In this document: piece after piece, positions 1 through 8,077 of the stretch | Numbering within the stretch: position 1 is the first letter of the stretch | Layout of the letters: every line of letters begins with the position of its first letter | Source: Chlamydiales bacterium | GTDB taxonomy: Bacteria; Chlamydiota; Chlamydiia; Chlamydiales; JAACFD01 | Direction: 5' to 3' | DNA: 13,290 nt | Assembly: GCA_009937555.1 (NCBI GenBank) | Contig: JAACFD010000026.1 | Coordinates: forward strand, 1-13,290 | Translations under genes and position numbers: made by a program | The notes under the pieces: model-generated | Told to the model about the DNA's origin: nothing | Seen by the model: only the letters and a program-made list of their open reading frames with translations | Database searches by the model: none

Positions 1-21
1 CAAAGTAAGTTAATTCTTGCG

Positions 22-27
22 TATAAT
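22..27 (+). promoter_or_regulatory. Candidate -10 element for the MORN-repeat gene
   Basis: A perfect TATAAT hexamer lies 36 bases before the preferred start codon at 64, which would give a leader of about 30 bases. The matching -35 box would fall at or beyond the left edge of the window, so only half of the promoter can be judged. A TG dinucleotide lies two bases before the hexamer rather than one, so this is not a true extended -10. Confidence 0.4.
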
Positions 28-63
28 GATTTTTGTATTTATCTACCAATGAATGAGGGTGTC

Positions 64-2628
64 ATGAAGTTGTTAAAGAGCGTATGCTTTTGCTTATCAA
101 TAGGGTTATATTCTTCTGCTTGCTTGAATGCTCAAGCTGCTCCAACTGTTTTTGAGCAAGAGTTAAAATCTTCTACACCTGAAAGCTATCAAAAGCTAAT
201 CCAAACCTATCCTGATGGAAACATTAAACTTATTGAACTCTACCAGGCAGATGGGGAAAAAGAAAGTATACGTAAAAGAATTTACTATTATCCCTCGGGT
301 ATTGTTAGACTTGAAGAAGACGTTAAAGAGCTCGGAGATGCTATAGTTCCTTCTGGTGTTAATATGAAATATTACCCAAGTGGAGCTGTAGAGCAAATTA
401 CCTACTTTGATCAGGGCAAAAAAATAGGTGAAGAGAAAGACTACTTTGACACCGGAGAAATTAGAAGTGTTAGACACTATGAAGATGGAAGTCTTTCAGG
501 AGAAGCCAAGGTATTCTATCAAAATGGGGAATTAAGAGAAAAAAGTCACTACTCAAAAGGCAAGCAAGAAGGCGCTGTAGAAGAGTTTTACCACACAGGA
601 AAAAAGAAGCGCTTTGCTTCTTTTAAAGAAGGACATGAGGATGGAATTTCACTAGAGTGGTACCCAAATGGATCAAAGAAAGAGGTTAAACAGTACGTAG
701 AAGGCTTGTTACATGCAGATAGAGAAGAAGTTGCATTGATTGCTTTTGATGAAGATGAAAAAGTTCAAGAATTAAAGAACTATTACTATGGAATGCCGGA
801 CAAAGAGCATGTCAGATATAATAAGAGCGGAAAAGTTAGCTATCAAGTTGTTTACAAAGATGGAAAAAAGCAAGGAAAAGAGCAGGAGTTTTTCTCAGAT
901 GGCTCTGTAAAGGGTGAGGGAGAGTTCAAAAATGGAAAGCCTGTAGGTAAACATTTTGCAAAGCATGATAACGGAGCTCTTGCTTACTTGGCGCATTATA
1001 ATACTGATGGAGAACTTAAAGAAGCTATTACAGAGTTCTTTGCAAATGGGAATAAGAAAGCACGTTATTACCAGACAGAAGATGGTTATGATGGACTATA
1101 TGAGTCTTGGTATGAGGATGGAACCAGAGAAAGAAGAGCCTTTTATAACAAAGGCAAACTTGATGGCTTAAATGTTCATTGGTACCCAAATAACAACAGA
1201 AAACTAGAGGAAAGTTACAAAGACAATGAATTACACGGCCTAAATTCTGTTTGGTACCCGAATGGGAATATGAAAAGCTCTGTTACTTATAATAGTGGTA
1301 AGAAAGATGGTGTTTTAAAGCGTTGGACAAAAGAAGGAGTGCTTCTCTATGAAGGGAAGTATATTCATGGAGAGTTATCAGGACTGGTAACCACATGGTA
1401 TGATTCTGGAGCGGTAAAAGAGAAAGCACATTATAGAGGGGGTAAACTAGATGGCGCCCTTGAAGCTTGGTATGAAAATGGACACCCCTATTTAAAGCAA
1501 GTATATCGTAGAGGTAACCCAGTAGGAACTCACCTACAGTATTTTCCTAGAAAAGATAGCTCTGAAATACTTCAAGTAGCAAGAGAGTTAAACTATAAAG
1601 AAGGGAAACTGCATGGGGCTCAAAAAGCCTTTTTCTCAAATGGACAACTCGAAGCCTTGCTTACCTATAAAGATGGCTTAATTAGCGGAGTAAGACAAGT
1701 CTATAATCAAAGTGGCAAGCTCATAGCAGAAGAGAAATACTTTAATGGAAAAATGGATGGTGAATTCTATAGAGTATTTGAAGGTGGTAAAGTTTTACAG
1801 TGTCACTACAAAAATAATAAAAAGCATGGGAAGTATGAACTATACTTCTCAGGAGAAGATAGCAGGAATTCTACTTTAGCTCTTCAAGCGCTATATGTAA
1901 ATGGTCAACTTCACGGTAAACTTATTGAATATAATAAGACCGGGGGAAAGGCTAAAGAGATCTCATATAGAAATGGCAAGAAACATGGACTAAGTTCTGT
2001 GTTTGACTCTAGCGGACAGCTTCAGCTTACAGTTGAGTATAAGAACGACTTGAGAGACGGTTTAAGTATCAATTATTTTGCAACTGGTGGCGTTTCAAGA
2101 CAGGTTTTTTATCGAAATGATAAAAAAGATGGTGAAGAGAAAGTGTTTCACCCTAATGGTAGAGTTGCCATTTTACAGCACTTTAGAAATGGTAAACTAG
2201 ATGGAACTAGTAAAAAATGGAATGATGTTGGAGAGCTTATCTTTGAACTAAGTTACAAAAGTGATGAAAAGCACGGTAAGATGTTAAAATACTTTGATAG
2301 CGGGCAGGTAAAAATAGTTCAGTATTTTGAGCATGGTCTACCACATGGTGAAAAACAAGTCTTCTCTAAAGGGGGAGAGCTTGTGTTGCTAGAAGAATAT
2401 CGCCGTGGAGAAAAAGTCTTATCACAGCAGGTGATCTTAGATAAATCTAAAGTACAGCCTAGAGTAAGTGTTAAAACTCCTTCTTATGAAAAAGAAAGTG
2501 TTGAAGAAGAAATAGATGAAGTTTCAACTTTTAACCAAGAGAGCGAAAAAGAAGTAGAAAAAGATCTTTCAGCTTTAGATAAGAACATGAGGCAGGATAA
2601 TTTAAGCTCTCAGATTATTAATTTCTAA
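64..2628 (+). CDS. Exported MORN_2/YwqK-type repeat protein (about 30 repeats)
   Basis: Likely an exported repeat solenoid of unknown specific role. An ATG also exists at 49, but the ATG at 64 is preferred: GAGGG lies four bases before it, and translation from there gives a typical signal peptide (MKLLKSV, a hydrophobic core, then a signal peptidase I-like AQA-A site near residue 30 counted from 49). Residues about 44-790 are nearly continuous 23-25-residue units of the form (Y/F/W)-x-x-(D/N/S)-G-x-x-K-(~7)-Y-x-x-G-K-x-x-G, which is the MORN_2 (YwqK) pattern; I count about 30. Units near residues 70-100, 225-265, 500-530 and 615-645 are degenerate or carry insertions. The last ~69 residues are acidic, repeat-free and probably disordered. 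Such proteins are often auto-named 'toxin-antitoxin system YwqK family antitoxin', but no toxin is adjacent and the signal peptide argues against a cytoplasmic antitoxin. The gene overlaps the convergent rsmD by 11 bases. Confidence 0.85.
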   Translation: MKLLKSVCFCLSIGLYSSACLNAQAAPTVFEQELKSSTPESYQKLIQTYPDGNIKLIELYQADGEKESIRKRIYYYPSGIVRLEEDVKELGDAIVPSGVNMKYYPSGAVEQITYFDQGKKIGEEKDYFDTGEIRSVRHYEDGSLSGEAKVFYQNGELREKSHYSKGKQEGAVEEFYHTGKKKRFASFKEGHEDGISLEWYPNGSKKEVKQYVEGLLHADREEVALIAFDEDEKVQELKNYYYGMPDKEHVRYNKSGKVSYQVVYKDGKKQGKEQEFFSDGSVKGEGEFKNGKPVGKHFAKHDNGALAYLAHYNTDGELKEAITEFFANGNKKARYYQTEDGYDGLYESWYEDGTRERRAFYNKGKLDGLNVHWYPNNNRKLEESYKDNELHGLNSVWYPNGNMKSSVTYNSGKKDGVLKRWTKEGVLLYEGKYIHGELSGLVTTWYDSGAVKEKAHYRGGKLDGALEAWYENGHPYLKQVYRRGNPVGTHLQYFPRKDSSEILQVARELNYKEGKLHGAQKAFFSNGQLEALLTYKDGLISGVRQVYNQSGKLIAEEKYFNGKMDGEFYRVFEGGKVLQCHYKNNKKHGKYELYFSGEDSRNSTLALQALYVNGQLHGKLIEYNKTGGKAKEISYRNGKKHGLSSVFDSSGQLQLTVEYKNDLRDGLSINYFATGGVSRQVFYRNDKKDGEEKVFHPNGRVAILQHFRNGKLDGTSKKWNDVGELIFELSYKSDEKHGKMLKYFDSGQVKIVQYFEHGLPHGEKQVFSKGGELVLLEEYRRGEKVLSQQVILDKSKVQPRVSVKTPSYEKESVEEEIDEVSTFNQESEKEVEKDLSALDKNMRQDNLSSQIINF
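1165..1308 (+). repeat. Recently duplicated 72-bp MORN units within the repeat gene
   Basis: Two adjacent 24-codon units starting at about 1165 and 1237 are alike at the DNA level as well as in protein. Both begin GGCnTAAAT and share TTGGTACCC (1179-1187 and 1251-1259) in the same phase. The TGGTACCC block also occurs at 658-665. Most other units have diverged to protein-level similarity only, so this pair looks like one of the younger duplications or a gene-conversion product. Confidence 0.5.
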
Positions 2629-3193
2629 ATTCTAATAAAGAGATGCTTCCAAACGAACGTTCTTTATTAAATTCTAGACTGTCAATTTCTTGTGGGAGAT
2701 GATCCCTGCTTTCTTTTGCCCCTTCTAAAAATAGACGCCCACCTTTACTTAATAAATCATACTTAATGATAAGATCTATAGTCTCTTGGTAAATATTTGA
2801 AGAGTTATTTCCCTCTTTTATAAAAGGAGGGTCTAAATAAATAATATCAAATGAAAGACCTTTGCTTTTAAGGACATAGAATCCTGCTGAGGCAGGTTTT
2901 TTCAGCACAATAGATTGTTCATCAGAGATTTTTAATGAAGATAAATTGCTTTGAACAGCCTTTATGGCTGCTTTTGAACTATCAATAAAGGCTGAAAAGA
3001 GGGCTCCTCGTGACAGTGCCTCAATGCCCATAGCACCACTGCCAGCGAATGCATCCAAGAAATAACTATCTACAATATCGTGCTGAAGAATATTAAATAT
3101 AGCTTCTCTGACCATGCTTGTACTAGGCCTGCTGCTTAGGCCTTTTGGAGTGTTTAGTCGATGGTTTTTGAATAAACCGCCAATTACTTTCAT
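2618..3193 (-). CDS. rsmD: 16S rRNA (guanine(966)-N2)-methyltransferase RsmD
   Basis: Transfers a methyl group from S-adenosylmethionine to N2 of G966 (E. coli numbering) of 16S rRNA during assembly of the small subunit, in the cytoplasm. The 191 residues match the usual family length. N-terminal MKVIGGLFKNHRL and RPSTSMVREAIFNIL (22-36) are the family signature; FLDAFAGSGAMGIEALSRGA (45-64) is SAM-binding motif I; the acidic residue after the second strand is D71; and DPPF (121-124) is the catalytic motif IV of N-methyltransferases. GGRLFLE (151-157) forms the later core strand. All key motifs are intact. The ATG follows the stop codon of the upstream VWA gene with one base between (TAG-C-ATG) and has no visible Shine-Dalgarno sequence, so translation probably depends on coupling. 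The 3' end overlaps the convergent MORN gene by 11 bases. Confidence 0.95.
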   Translation of the reverse strand: MKVIGGLFKNHRLNTPKGLSSRPSTSMVREAIFNILQHDIVDSYFLDAFAGSGAMGIEALSRGALFSAFIDSSKAAIKAVQSNLSSLKISDEQSIVLKKPASAGFYVLKSKGLSFDIIYLDPPFIKEGNNSSNIYQETIDLIIKYDLLSKGGRLFLEGAKESRDHLPQEIDSLEFNKERSFGSISLLEFRN

Positions 3194-3194
3194 G

Positions 3195-5057
3195 CTACTG
3201 TATTTGTGTGCGTGTCTTTAGTGAGCTTAACAGGTAATTTGCCTGTCTAAGATCTGAAAGTATACCGTCTTTAAGGTATTTTTCATAGTGGTCAAGTGCT
3301 TTATGGAGAGTCCAGCTATTAGTAACTTCAAGTCGGCGTTCAGCAGCTTCTTGAAAATTAATTTTCTGCTTAATATTTAGCCATTGTTGGTAGTGGCGGC
3401 CTTGTATAAATACAACGAAGTCATCTTTTTGGCTTATTTCCCCGTAGATAGAGTAAGGGGTATTCTCGTATAAGTCTGGAAGACGATCGCCACGTGGGAA
3501 AATAGAGATAGCAGTGCTATCATTTTTAGAAATGGCATTAATAATAACATCTTTCCCAATAGGGTTTCTCTTGGACAAAATGAAGTCTTGAAGCCTTTTA
3601 GGGAGCTGACTATGGAAATTAGCGTGGAAAAGTTTACCTTTATTGAAAGTGCTAAGCAGTTCAAGAAGAGGTAGGTTGTTTTTACTTCCAGAAGCAAAGG
3701 TAAATAAGCTCACCTTACGGTCATTCTTTAGTGTCCAATCATATATAGTTTTCCTCTGTCCAGAAAGGTCAAGGTAAGTATCCCCATCAGTTAGTAAAAT
3801 AGCTAAATTTACTTGGTTTTCAGGAGGGTTTGAGGGGATAATTTTATCTAAAGAAGCATATAAGTCTGTTGAGGCAAATAAGCCTCCATGCTCTATATTA
3901 TCTATAAAATTATAGGCCTTATCGATATTACTTTTATTTGCTTGGAGCATATCCAGAGATAACTTTTCAATCCCATTGTCAAAAAATAGAATATTAAATG
4001 AGTCACTTGGATGAAGATTCTTAAGGGCTGAAGATACAGCTGTTTTGAACGCTTGAAATTTAGCTTTAGAAATTGAGCTGGAGCGATCAATTAAAAAGTA
4101 GAGATTTTGCTTAATTCGTTTAAAGGCAACATCTTTCTTCGGAAGTAGTTTGAGCTCAAATAAGATAGAGTCAGTTGAGGTTTGAGCATAATTTAACTGT
4201 ATTGAAAAATCATTATCGCTAGCAACATTTCCTTCGTAACTACCTTGGCTGTTACTGTGATCAGACTGAGAAATATCAGGTAGTAAGGAAAAATCTTCAA
4301 TGGTAGGAGTATTCTCTAGGAATTTAGCAAAGCTTGAGCTGGCGGTAGCAGAGCTTTGGTTATATATCAACTCTTTGCTAAGCTGCTCTTTTTGAGAGGG
4401 AACTGCCAAATGAAAAGGGCCTTGCTTATGATTTTTATCCTGCTGTTGGCTGCTTGCCTTTAAGCTTGGGTTTGGACTGTTATCAGGTAAGGAATCATTT
4501 CGCATTCCTAGCTGTAGACGTTTATAAGTAGTGTCAAAGTCATTAAGCTGTGAGCTAATGACCTCACCTTTTATGACTTGACCAGCAGCTTTTTTCTTGG
4601 AGTTTTTAGAGTGGCCTTCTTCCAGAGAGGCAAATGCTGATTGGGCAAAATCTTCAGTATCTTTGACTTGTAGCCCTTCTTCAAACAGTTGCTTCCTGTC
4701 ATATTCAGAGAGGCTACTTGGATCAGATGATAACCTTTCTTCTGGGCTTTGTTGTTGCAGGGGGGCTGACTTAGAAGAAGCTGTATTTTTTTCTTCAGAA
4801 CGTAGGTTCTTACCTTGTCTGGATAATAAGACCATTTGGTTTAGAACTTCTTGTAGTTCTTCGGTGTACTCAACTTTCTTCTCTAGCTTATCTGATGAGA
4901 CTTCACTTTTGAGACTTTGGTTTTCAAATAAGGGATTGAAACTTCTAGAGCGTTCTATTTCAGATAGATGAACACTGTAAAAGAAAAGCGCATGCGTAAT
5001 AACAGAAAGTGTTAAACAGCTTGTAAGGAGCGAGTTATTTATTTTTTCCCTGAACAT
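3195..5057 (-). CDS. Membrane-anchored VWA (von Willebrand factor A) domain protein
   Basis: Probably an envelope protein that binds a ligand or partner through a metal-dependent VWA domain; the partner is unknown. Numbering here is from a TTG at 5066; the ATG at 5057 (residue 4 on that numbering) is preferred, though neither has a clear ribosome site. Residues 12-32 form one hydrophobic anchor. Residues about 40-300 are a long Ser/Gln/Lys-rich, probably disordered linker with a possible helix near 60-85. The VWA domain covers about 315-500 and has a complete MIDAS: DRSSS (D327, S329, S331), T400 in GLFASTDL, and D427 in LLTDGD. Residues 500-560 are predicted beta-rich, followed by a helical C-terminus. 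The gene lies 81 bases after the TPR gene and 1 base before rsmD, implying one transcript. VWA plus TPR pairs occur in Bat operons, but this linker-VWA layout is different. An intact MIDAS suggests genuine metal binding. Confidence 0.85.
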   Translation of the reverse strand: MFREKINNSLLTSCLTLSVITHALFFYSVHLSEIERSRSFNPLFENQSLKSEVSSDKLEKKVEYTEELQEVLNQMVLLSRQGKNLRSEEKNTASSKSAPLQQQSPEERLSSDPSSLSEYDRKQLFEEGLQVKDTEDFAQSAFASLEEGHSKNSKKKAAGQVIKGEVISSQLNDFDTTYKRLQLGMRNDSLPDNSPNPSLKASSQQQDKNHKQGPFHLAVPSQKEQLSKELIYNQSSATASSSFAKFLENTPTIEDFSLLPDISQSDHSNSQGSYEGNVASDNDFSIQLNYAQTSTDSILFELKLLPKKDVAFKRIKQNLYFLIDRSSSISKAKFQAFKTAVSSALKNLHPSDSFNILFFDNGIEKLSLDMLQANKSNIDKAYNFIDNIEHGGLFASTDLYASLDKIIPSNPPENQVNLAILLTDGDTYLDLSGQRKTIYDWTLKNDRKVSLFTFASGSKNNLPLLELLSTFNKGKLFHANFHSQLPKRLQDFILSKRNPIGKDVIINAISKNDSTAISIFPRGDRLPDLYENTPYSIYGEISQKDDFVVFIQGRHYQQWLNIKQKINFQEAAERRLEVTNSWTLHKALDHYEKYLKDGILSDLRQANYLLSSLKTRTQIQ

Positions 5058-5138
5058 AAACAGCAAATTTATTTTAATTACTCATTTATCACCATATAAA
5101 TAACTTATCTTGAAAGCAAGTAGTAAGATAGAAAATAT

Positions 5139-7961
5139 CTATAGTTGTTCATTAATTAGCTCTAATTCTTTCTGGGCTTTTCTGTATAGATATGGGGTTA
5201 ACGCTACATGGCCACTGGTAATATTGTTATAAATAGAGGCTGAAACTTCAAGTTTCGTTTGTATCTCATAACTATTACCTTTATTCAAGCTAGCTATATT
5301 TGCTTCAAGCTGGTTAATTTTAGCATCAAGATACATTATATAAGCCTGAAATATTTTATCTTGTTTTGGAAGTTGCCTTCGCGCTTGATGGTAATCTTGA
5401 GACATCACATCATCTTCACTTTGAAAGTCTTGTTTTAAATTTTTTAGAAGTTTTAATAACTCAGATTGACTCTCAGAGCTATTTTTTATTGAGGCCTTAA
5501 TTTCTGCATAAGATATAGCAGCTTCTAAATGTATAGGTTCTAGTAAGATAGATCTATTGATTTGAAGGTTCTTAAGGGTGTTAAGTATTTGGCTAAATAA
5601 AGGGTTTTCAATTTTATAATCATTTTTATCTAGCTGAATAAGCTGTATTTTGGCTAGGTGTAGCTCAGCAAAACTTCTAAAGTATGATAGTGCTTGGGGA
5701 TCTTCATTTAATATAAGCTGGTACCATTGTTTCGCCTCTTCAATGAGCCCTTGATCTTCCTTATTTTGAGCCAGCTCTGTTAGAACTAAAAGTCTTTCTT
5801 TAGATATCGTATTTTTCTCGCTTTGAGTGATCTTAACTAATGCTTGTAAAAGGTCGTTCTTCTTAGAATTTAAAGATAAGTACCCATAGAGCTTACTAAG
5901 CTTCAGCCCTTCTATAATATCACTACTCTGCTGTATTAAAGGGGAGTTATTTTCTAGTAGTGCCATTTCAAAAGCCTTGATAGATTTCTGAGTATTTTGT
6001 AGCTGAGGTGCTGCTAAGGGCGTGTCCCAGTTCTCTTCAATATATTCAGCAAGTGGTTGCCAGTAGAAGTTAGCGAGCCATAAAAGATTTTGCTTTGGGA
6101 GGTGTTGTTTGCCAAGAGGTAGAGCTTGAAATAGGTGCTTGGCCATTAACTTTTCATACTTATCTTTCTCTACTACTTCTTGTTTGTCGCTTAACCCTCG
6201 CTGTTCCACTTCTTGGTATAGCTTCAAATATGAGTTAAATAAATTTAAGTGTATTTTATCTTGCTGTGGCCACTTAGGGTTTAAGCTTAAAACTTTCTCA
6301 GCATGAAATGCATATCGATCTAACTGAGTTTTTTGCTTCTCATAGCAAAAGCTTAAGAGAAGATGTGCATCAAAACTTTCCTTTTCTTGAGAAAACTTTT
6401 GTGTGAAATTTTCTAGTATAGAGATGGCCTTTTTGTAGTCTTTCTCTTCAAAATAAAGTTTTCCTAGTTGCAACTGAGCTTGCTTTTCTTCTTCAAAGCT
6501 TAATGTGCCTGGATGCTTTAAGATAAGGTTTAAGTCATTAATAAATCTCTTATTAAGTCTTTTCTGCTCTTTTACTGAATTTTGAGAGGAACTATTCTCC
6601 TCAACATTAAGGTTAATTAGAGCCCTAAGAGCATCTTTTAGGTAAAAACTATTAGGGTGGTGTTGAGCCAGGTATAGGAGGTGTTGGCGGCTTTCTGAAT
6701 AGTTTTTTTTCTCCTGGTATAGTTCAGCTAGATCAAAATGAATTTTGTCTAGATTATCAAAGTTGGGGAAAGCTTTTAAAAGCTGCTTATATAGGTTTAT
6801 AGCAGATGTCTGCTTAAGATTTTTCGCTACTATAGCTTTAACAAGAAGGATCCTGGCAAAGTATTTATCTTCAGGAAGGCTTTGCTGATATCCTTTAACA
6901 GTACTTTCTATTAGCTCAAGATCGTTCAATTCAAGGGCACACTCAGCGAGTGTTAGGTAAGCTGTTTGGAGCTGTTCGGGTGCAAGTGAAGTTTTTATAG
7001 AACGGTTAAGAGCTATTTCTGATTCCTTAAAGTTTTTTGAAAAGAAATAGCTACGTCCAAGGAAATATTGGAAATATCCAACTTGCCCTTTTTCTAGAGT
7101 ATCTTCTGCAGCAGTAGCTAATGAAATAATATCCGGATACCTTTCTAAGTCAAATAATGTTAGCGCTTTATTAAATAGAGCTTTACTTTTGAGAGGTCCA
7201 TCTAATGCAATCACTTCATCATAGCTTTTAAGAGCAGCTTCTTTGTTAAACTCATTTTCTAAATTAGCGAGTGAAAAGAGGTGTAGCTCTTTATTTTCTG
7301 TATCAACTTCTAGAATTCTTTTTTGGTACTGTGCAGCTATTTCATACTCTTGGCTTAGTTGACAGGCAGTAGTAATCCCTTTTAAAGAAGGTAGAGAATA
7401 CTTGCTGTCTAGTAGTGGCTTATAAAGCTTAATAGCTTGATCTAGCTCAAGTTCAGAAGAAGGAGAAAGGTGATGCATATTCTTTCTAACAATACTTTCA
7501 GCAAGGTAGAAGTTCATTAACTCATGTTTGTCTTTACTCCACTTGTGCTTGTCTTGATACTTCTCAATTAAGCTAGCTAGAACTCTGTATTGGCCGCCTT
7601 GATATAGCGAATAAAGGAAATTTGGAAGTATCTGCTCAACTAGCTTAATGTCTTTTACTTGATTGTAGTGTTTAAAAGCGGCAGAGAAGTTATCTTCCTG
7701 GTAAAGAAGATCGCCCATTAAGACATGAAGTTTTTCTGTGTATTCACTTGATGGGTACTTTTCTAAAAAACTATAGACTTCTTTTTTAGTGAGGTGCATA
7801 TCGCCCTCCTTCCAAAAGTCTACAATGCGCTGTATGTGTAGTGCCTGAGCATCTTTTGCTTTATAGGGAGAAGTAAAAGGGAGTTCGTAGGAGGGTAAGG
7901 AGTTAGTGTAGAAAAGTAGCAGTAGAGATAGCAGAAGAAATTTATTCATCTTTTTTAGCAT
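5139..7961 (-). CDS. Large exported TPR-repeat protein (940 aa)
   Basis: Probably an exported scaffold that holds a protein complex in the envelope. The ATG at 7961 is chosen because AAAAAGG lies seven bases before it; a second ATG four codons in has weaker support. Residues 1-24 look like a signal peptide (LLKK-type start, then FLLLSLLLLFY), without a clear cleavage site or lipobox, so it could remain as an anchor. The rest is helical and reads as TPR or TPR-like hairpins: about 46-105 (ending FSAAFKHYNQV), 170-330 (including EAALKSYDEVIALD and ALFNKALTLF), 385-445 (AINLYKQLLKAFP), 495-565 (KLYFEEKDYKKAISILENF) and 725-775 (EEAKQWYQLILNEDP). The first repeats resemble the CpoB/BamD style of periplasmic TPR protein. 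Residues 575-720 and 780-940 have no clear repeat. It is the first gene of the TPR-VWA-rsmD cluster. I do not recognise a named orthologue. Confidence 0.8.
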   Translation of the reverse strand: MLKKMNKFLLLSLLLLFYTNSLPSYELPFTSPYKAKDAQALHIQRIVDFWKEGDMHLTKKEVYSFLEKYPSSEYTEKLHVLMGDLLYQEDNFSAAFKHYNQVKDIKLVEQILPNFLYSLYQGGQYRVLASLIEKYQDKHKWSKDKHELMNFYLAESIVRKNMHHLSPSSELELDQAIKLYKPLLDSKYSLPSLKGITTACQLSQEYEIAAQYQKRILEVDTENKELHLFSLANLENEFNKEAALKSYDEVIALDGPLKSKALFNKALTLFDLERYPDIISLATAAEDTLEKGQVGYFQYFLGRSYFFSKNFKESEIALNRSIKTSLAPEQLQTAYLTLAECALELNDLELIESTVKGYQQSLPEDKYFARILLVKAIVAKNLKQTSAINLYKQLLKAFPNFDNLDKIHFDLAELYQEKKNYSESRQHLLYLAQHHPNSFYLKDALRALINLNVEENSSSQNSVKEQKRLNKRFINDLNLILKHPGTLSFEEEKQAQLQLGKLYFEEKDYKKAISILENFTQKFSQEKESFDAHLLLSFCYEKQKTQLDRYAFHAEKVLSLNPKWPQQDKIHLNLFNSYLKLYQEVEQRGLSDKQEVVEKDKYEKLMAKHLFQALPLGKQHLPKQNLLWLANFYWQPLAEYIEENWDTPLAAPQLQNTQKSIKAFEMALLENNSPLIQQSSDIIEGLKLSKLYGYLSLNSKKNDLLQALVKITQSEKNTISKERLLVLTELAQNKEDQGLIEEAKQWYQLILNEDPQALSYFRSFAELHLAKIQLIQLDKNDYKIENPLFSQILNTLKNLQINRSILLEPIHLEAAISYAEIKASIKNSSESQSELLKLLKNLKQDFQSEDDVMSQDYHQARRQLPKQDKIFQAYIMYLDAKINQLEANIASLNKGNSYEIQTKLEVSASIYNNITSGHVALTPYLYRKAQKELELINEQL

Positions 7962-8077
7962 TATATGACCTTTTTGAGTGAAAGCTTTAAAACAGGATTC
8001 TATATAGAGTCTTGAAAAAATTAAAGGCTTTATGCTTTTTTGGACTGTAGTTTATTAAAGATCAAGACAGGTAATCT
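7962..8077. other. Divergent intergenic region between TPR cluster and transporter
   Basis: These 116 bases must hold promoters for both the leftward TPR-VWA-rsmD cluster and the rightward transporter, unless transcription enters from elsewhere. TATATA at 8001-8006 reads the same on both strands, but I find no convincing -35 box at proper spacing for either direction. TTGAAA at 8012-8017 has no good -10 at 16-18 bases. An AAAGCTTT palindrome sits at 7981-7988. No specific promoter is called. Confidence 0.3.
8066..8072 (+). promoter_or_regulatory. Ribosome binding site of the transporter gene
   Basis: GACAGGT lies before the ATG at 8078, with AGG ending six or seven bases from it. This is one of the clearer Shine-Dalgarno-like sequences in a window where most starts lack one, and it supports the 8078 start. 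Confidence 0.5.

Noticed and set aside
49..63. ATG at 49 as start of the MORN gene
   Set aside because: The ATG at 64 has GAGGG directly upstream and gives a standard signal peptide; starting at 49 adds an acidic MNEGV prefix.
124..135. Cysteine at residue 25 of the MORN protein as a lipoprotein site
   Set aside because: The preceding residues are S-S-A rather than a lipobox with Leu/Val/Ile at -3; the AQA site a few residues later fits signal peptidase I better.
196..477. Minus-strand open frame of 93 codons
   Set aside because: Lies wholly inside the MORN-repeat gene, whose repeats are unmistakable; it has no recognisable domain or ribosome site.
956..1171. Plus-strand open frame of 71 codons
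   Set aside because: A shifted frame of the MORN repeats; its composition simply mirrors the repeat codons.
2614..2625. C-terminal IINF of the MORN protein as an outer-membrane barrel signature
   Set aside because: The tail is acidic and disordered, not an amphipathic beta-strand, so the final phenylalanine is probably coincidence.
2633..2669. Inverted repeat TAATAAAGA / TCTTTATTA near the convergent stops, as a possible terminator
   Set aside because: One G-C pair in the stem, a 19-base loop and no T-tract; it lies in the rsmD coding sequence and is probably chance in AT-rich DNA.
3434..4971. Three open frames (3434-3697 -, 3902-4090 -, 4597-4971 +) inside the VWA gene
   Set aside because: Each overlaps the VWA coding frame, which has an intact domain, and none shows a family motif or its own start signals.
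5058..5066. TTG start three codons before the VWA ATG
   Set aside because: No better ribosome site than the ATG at 5057, and the anchor segment is unaffected.
5104..5127. Interrupted hairpin CTTA-CTTG / CAAG-TAAG between the TPR and VWA genes
   Set aside because: Short, asymmetric stems without a T-tract; too weak for a terminator or attenuator, so the genes are still treated as one transcript.
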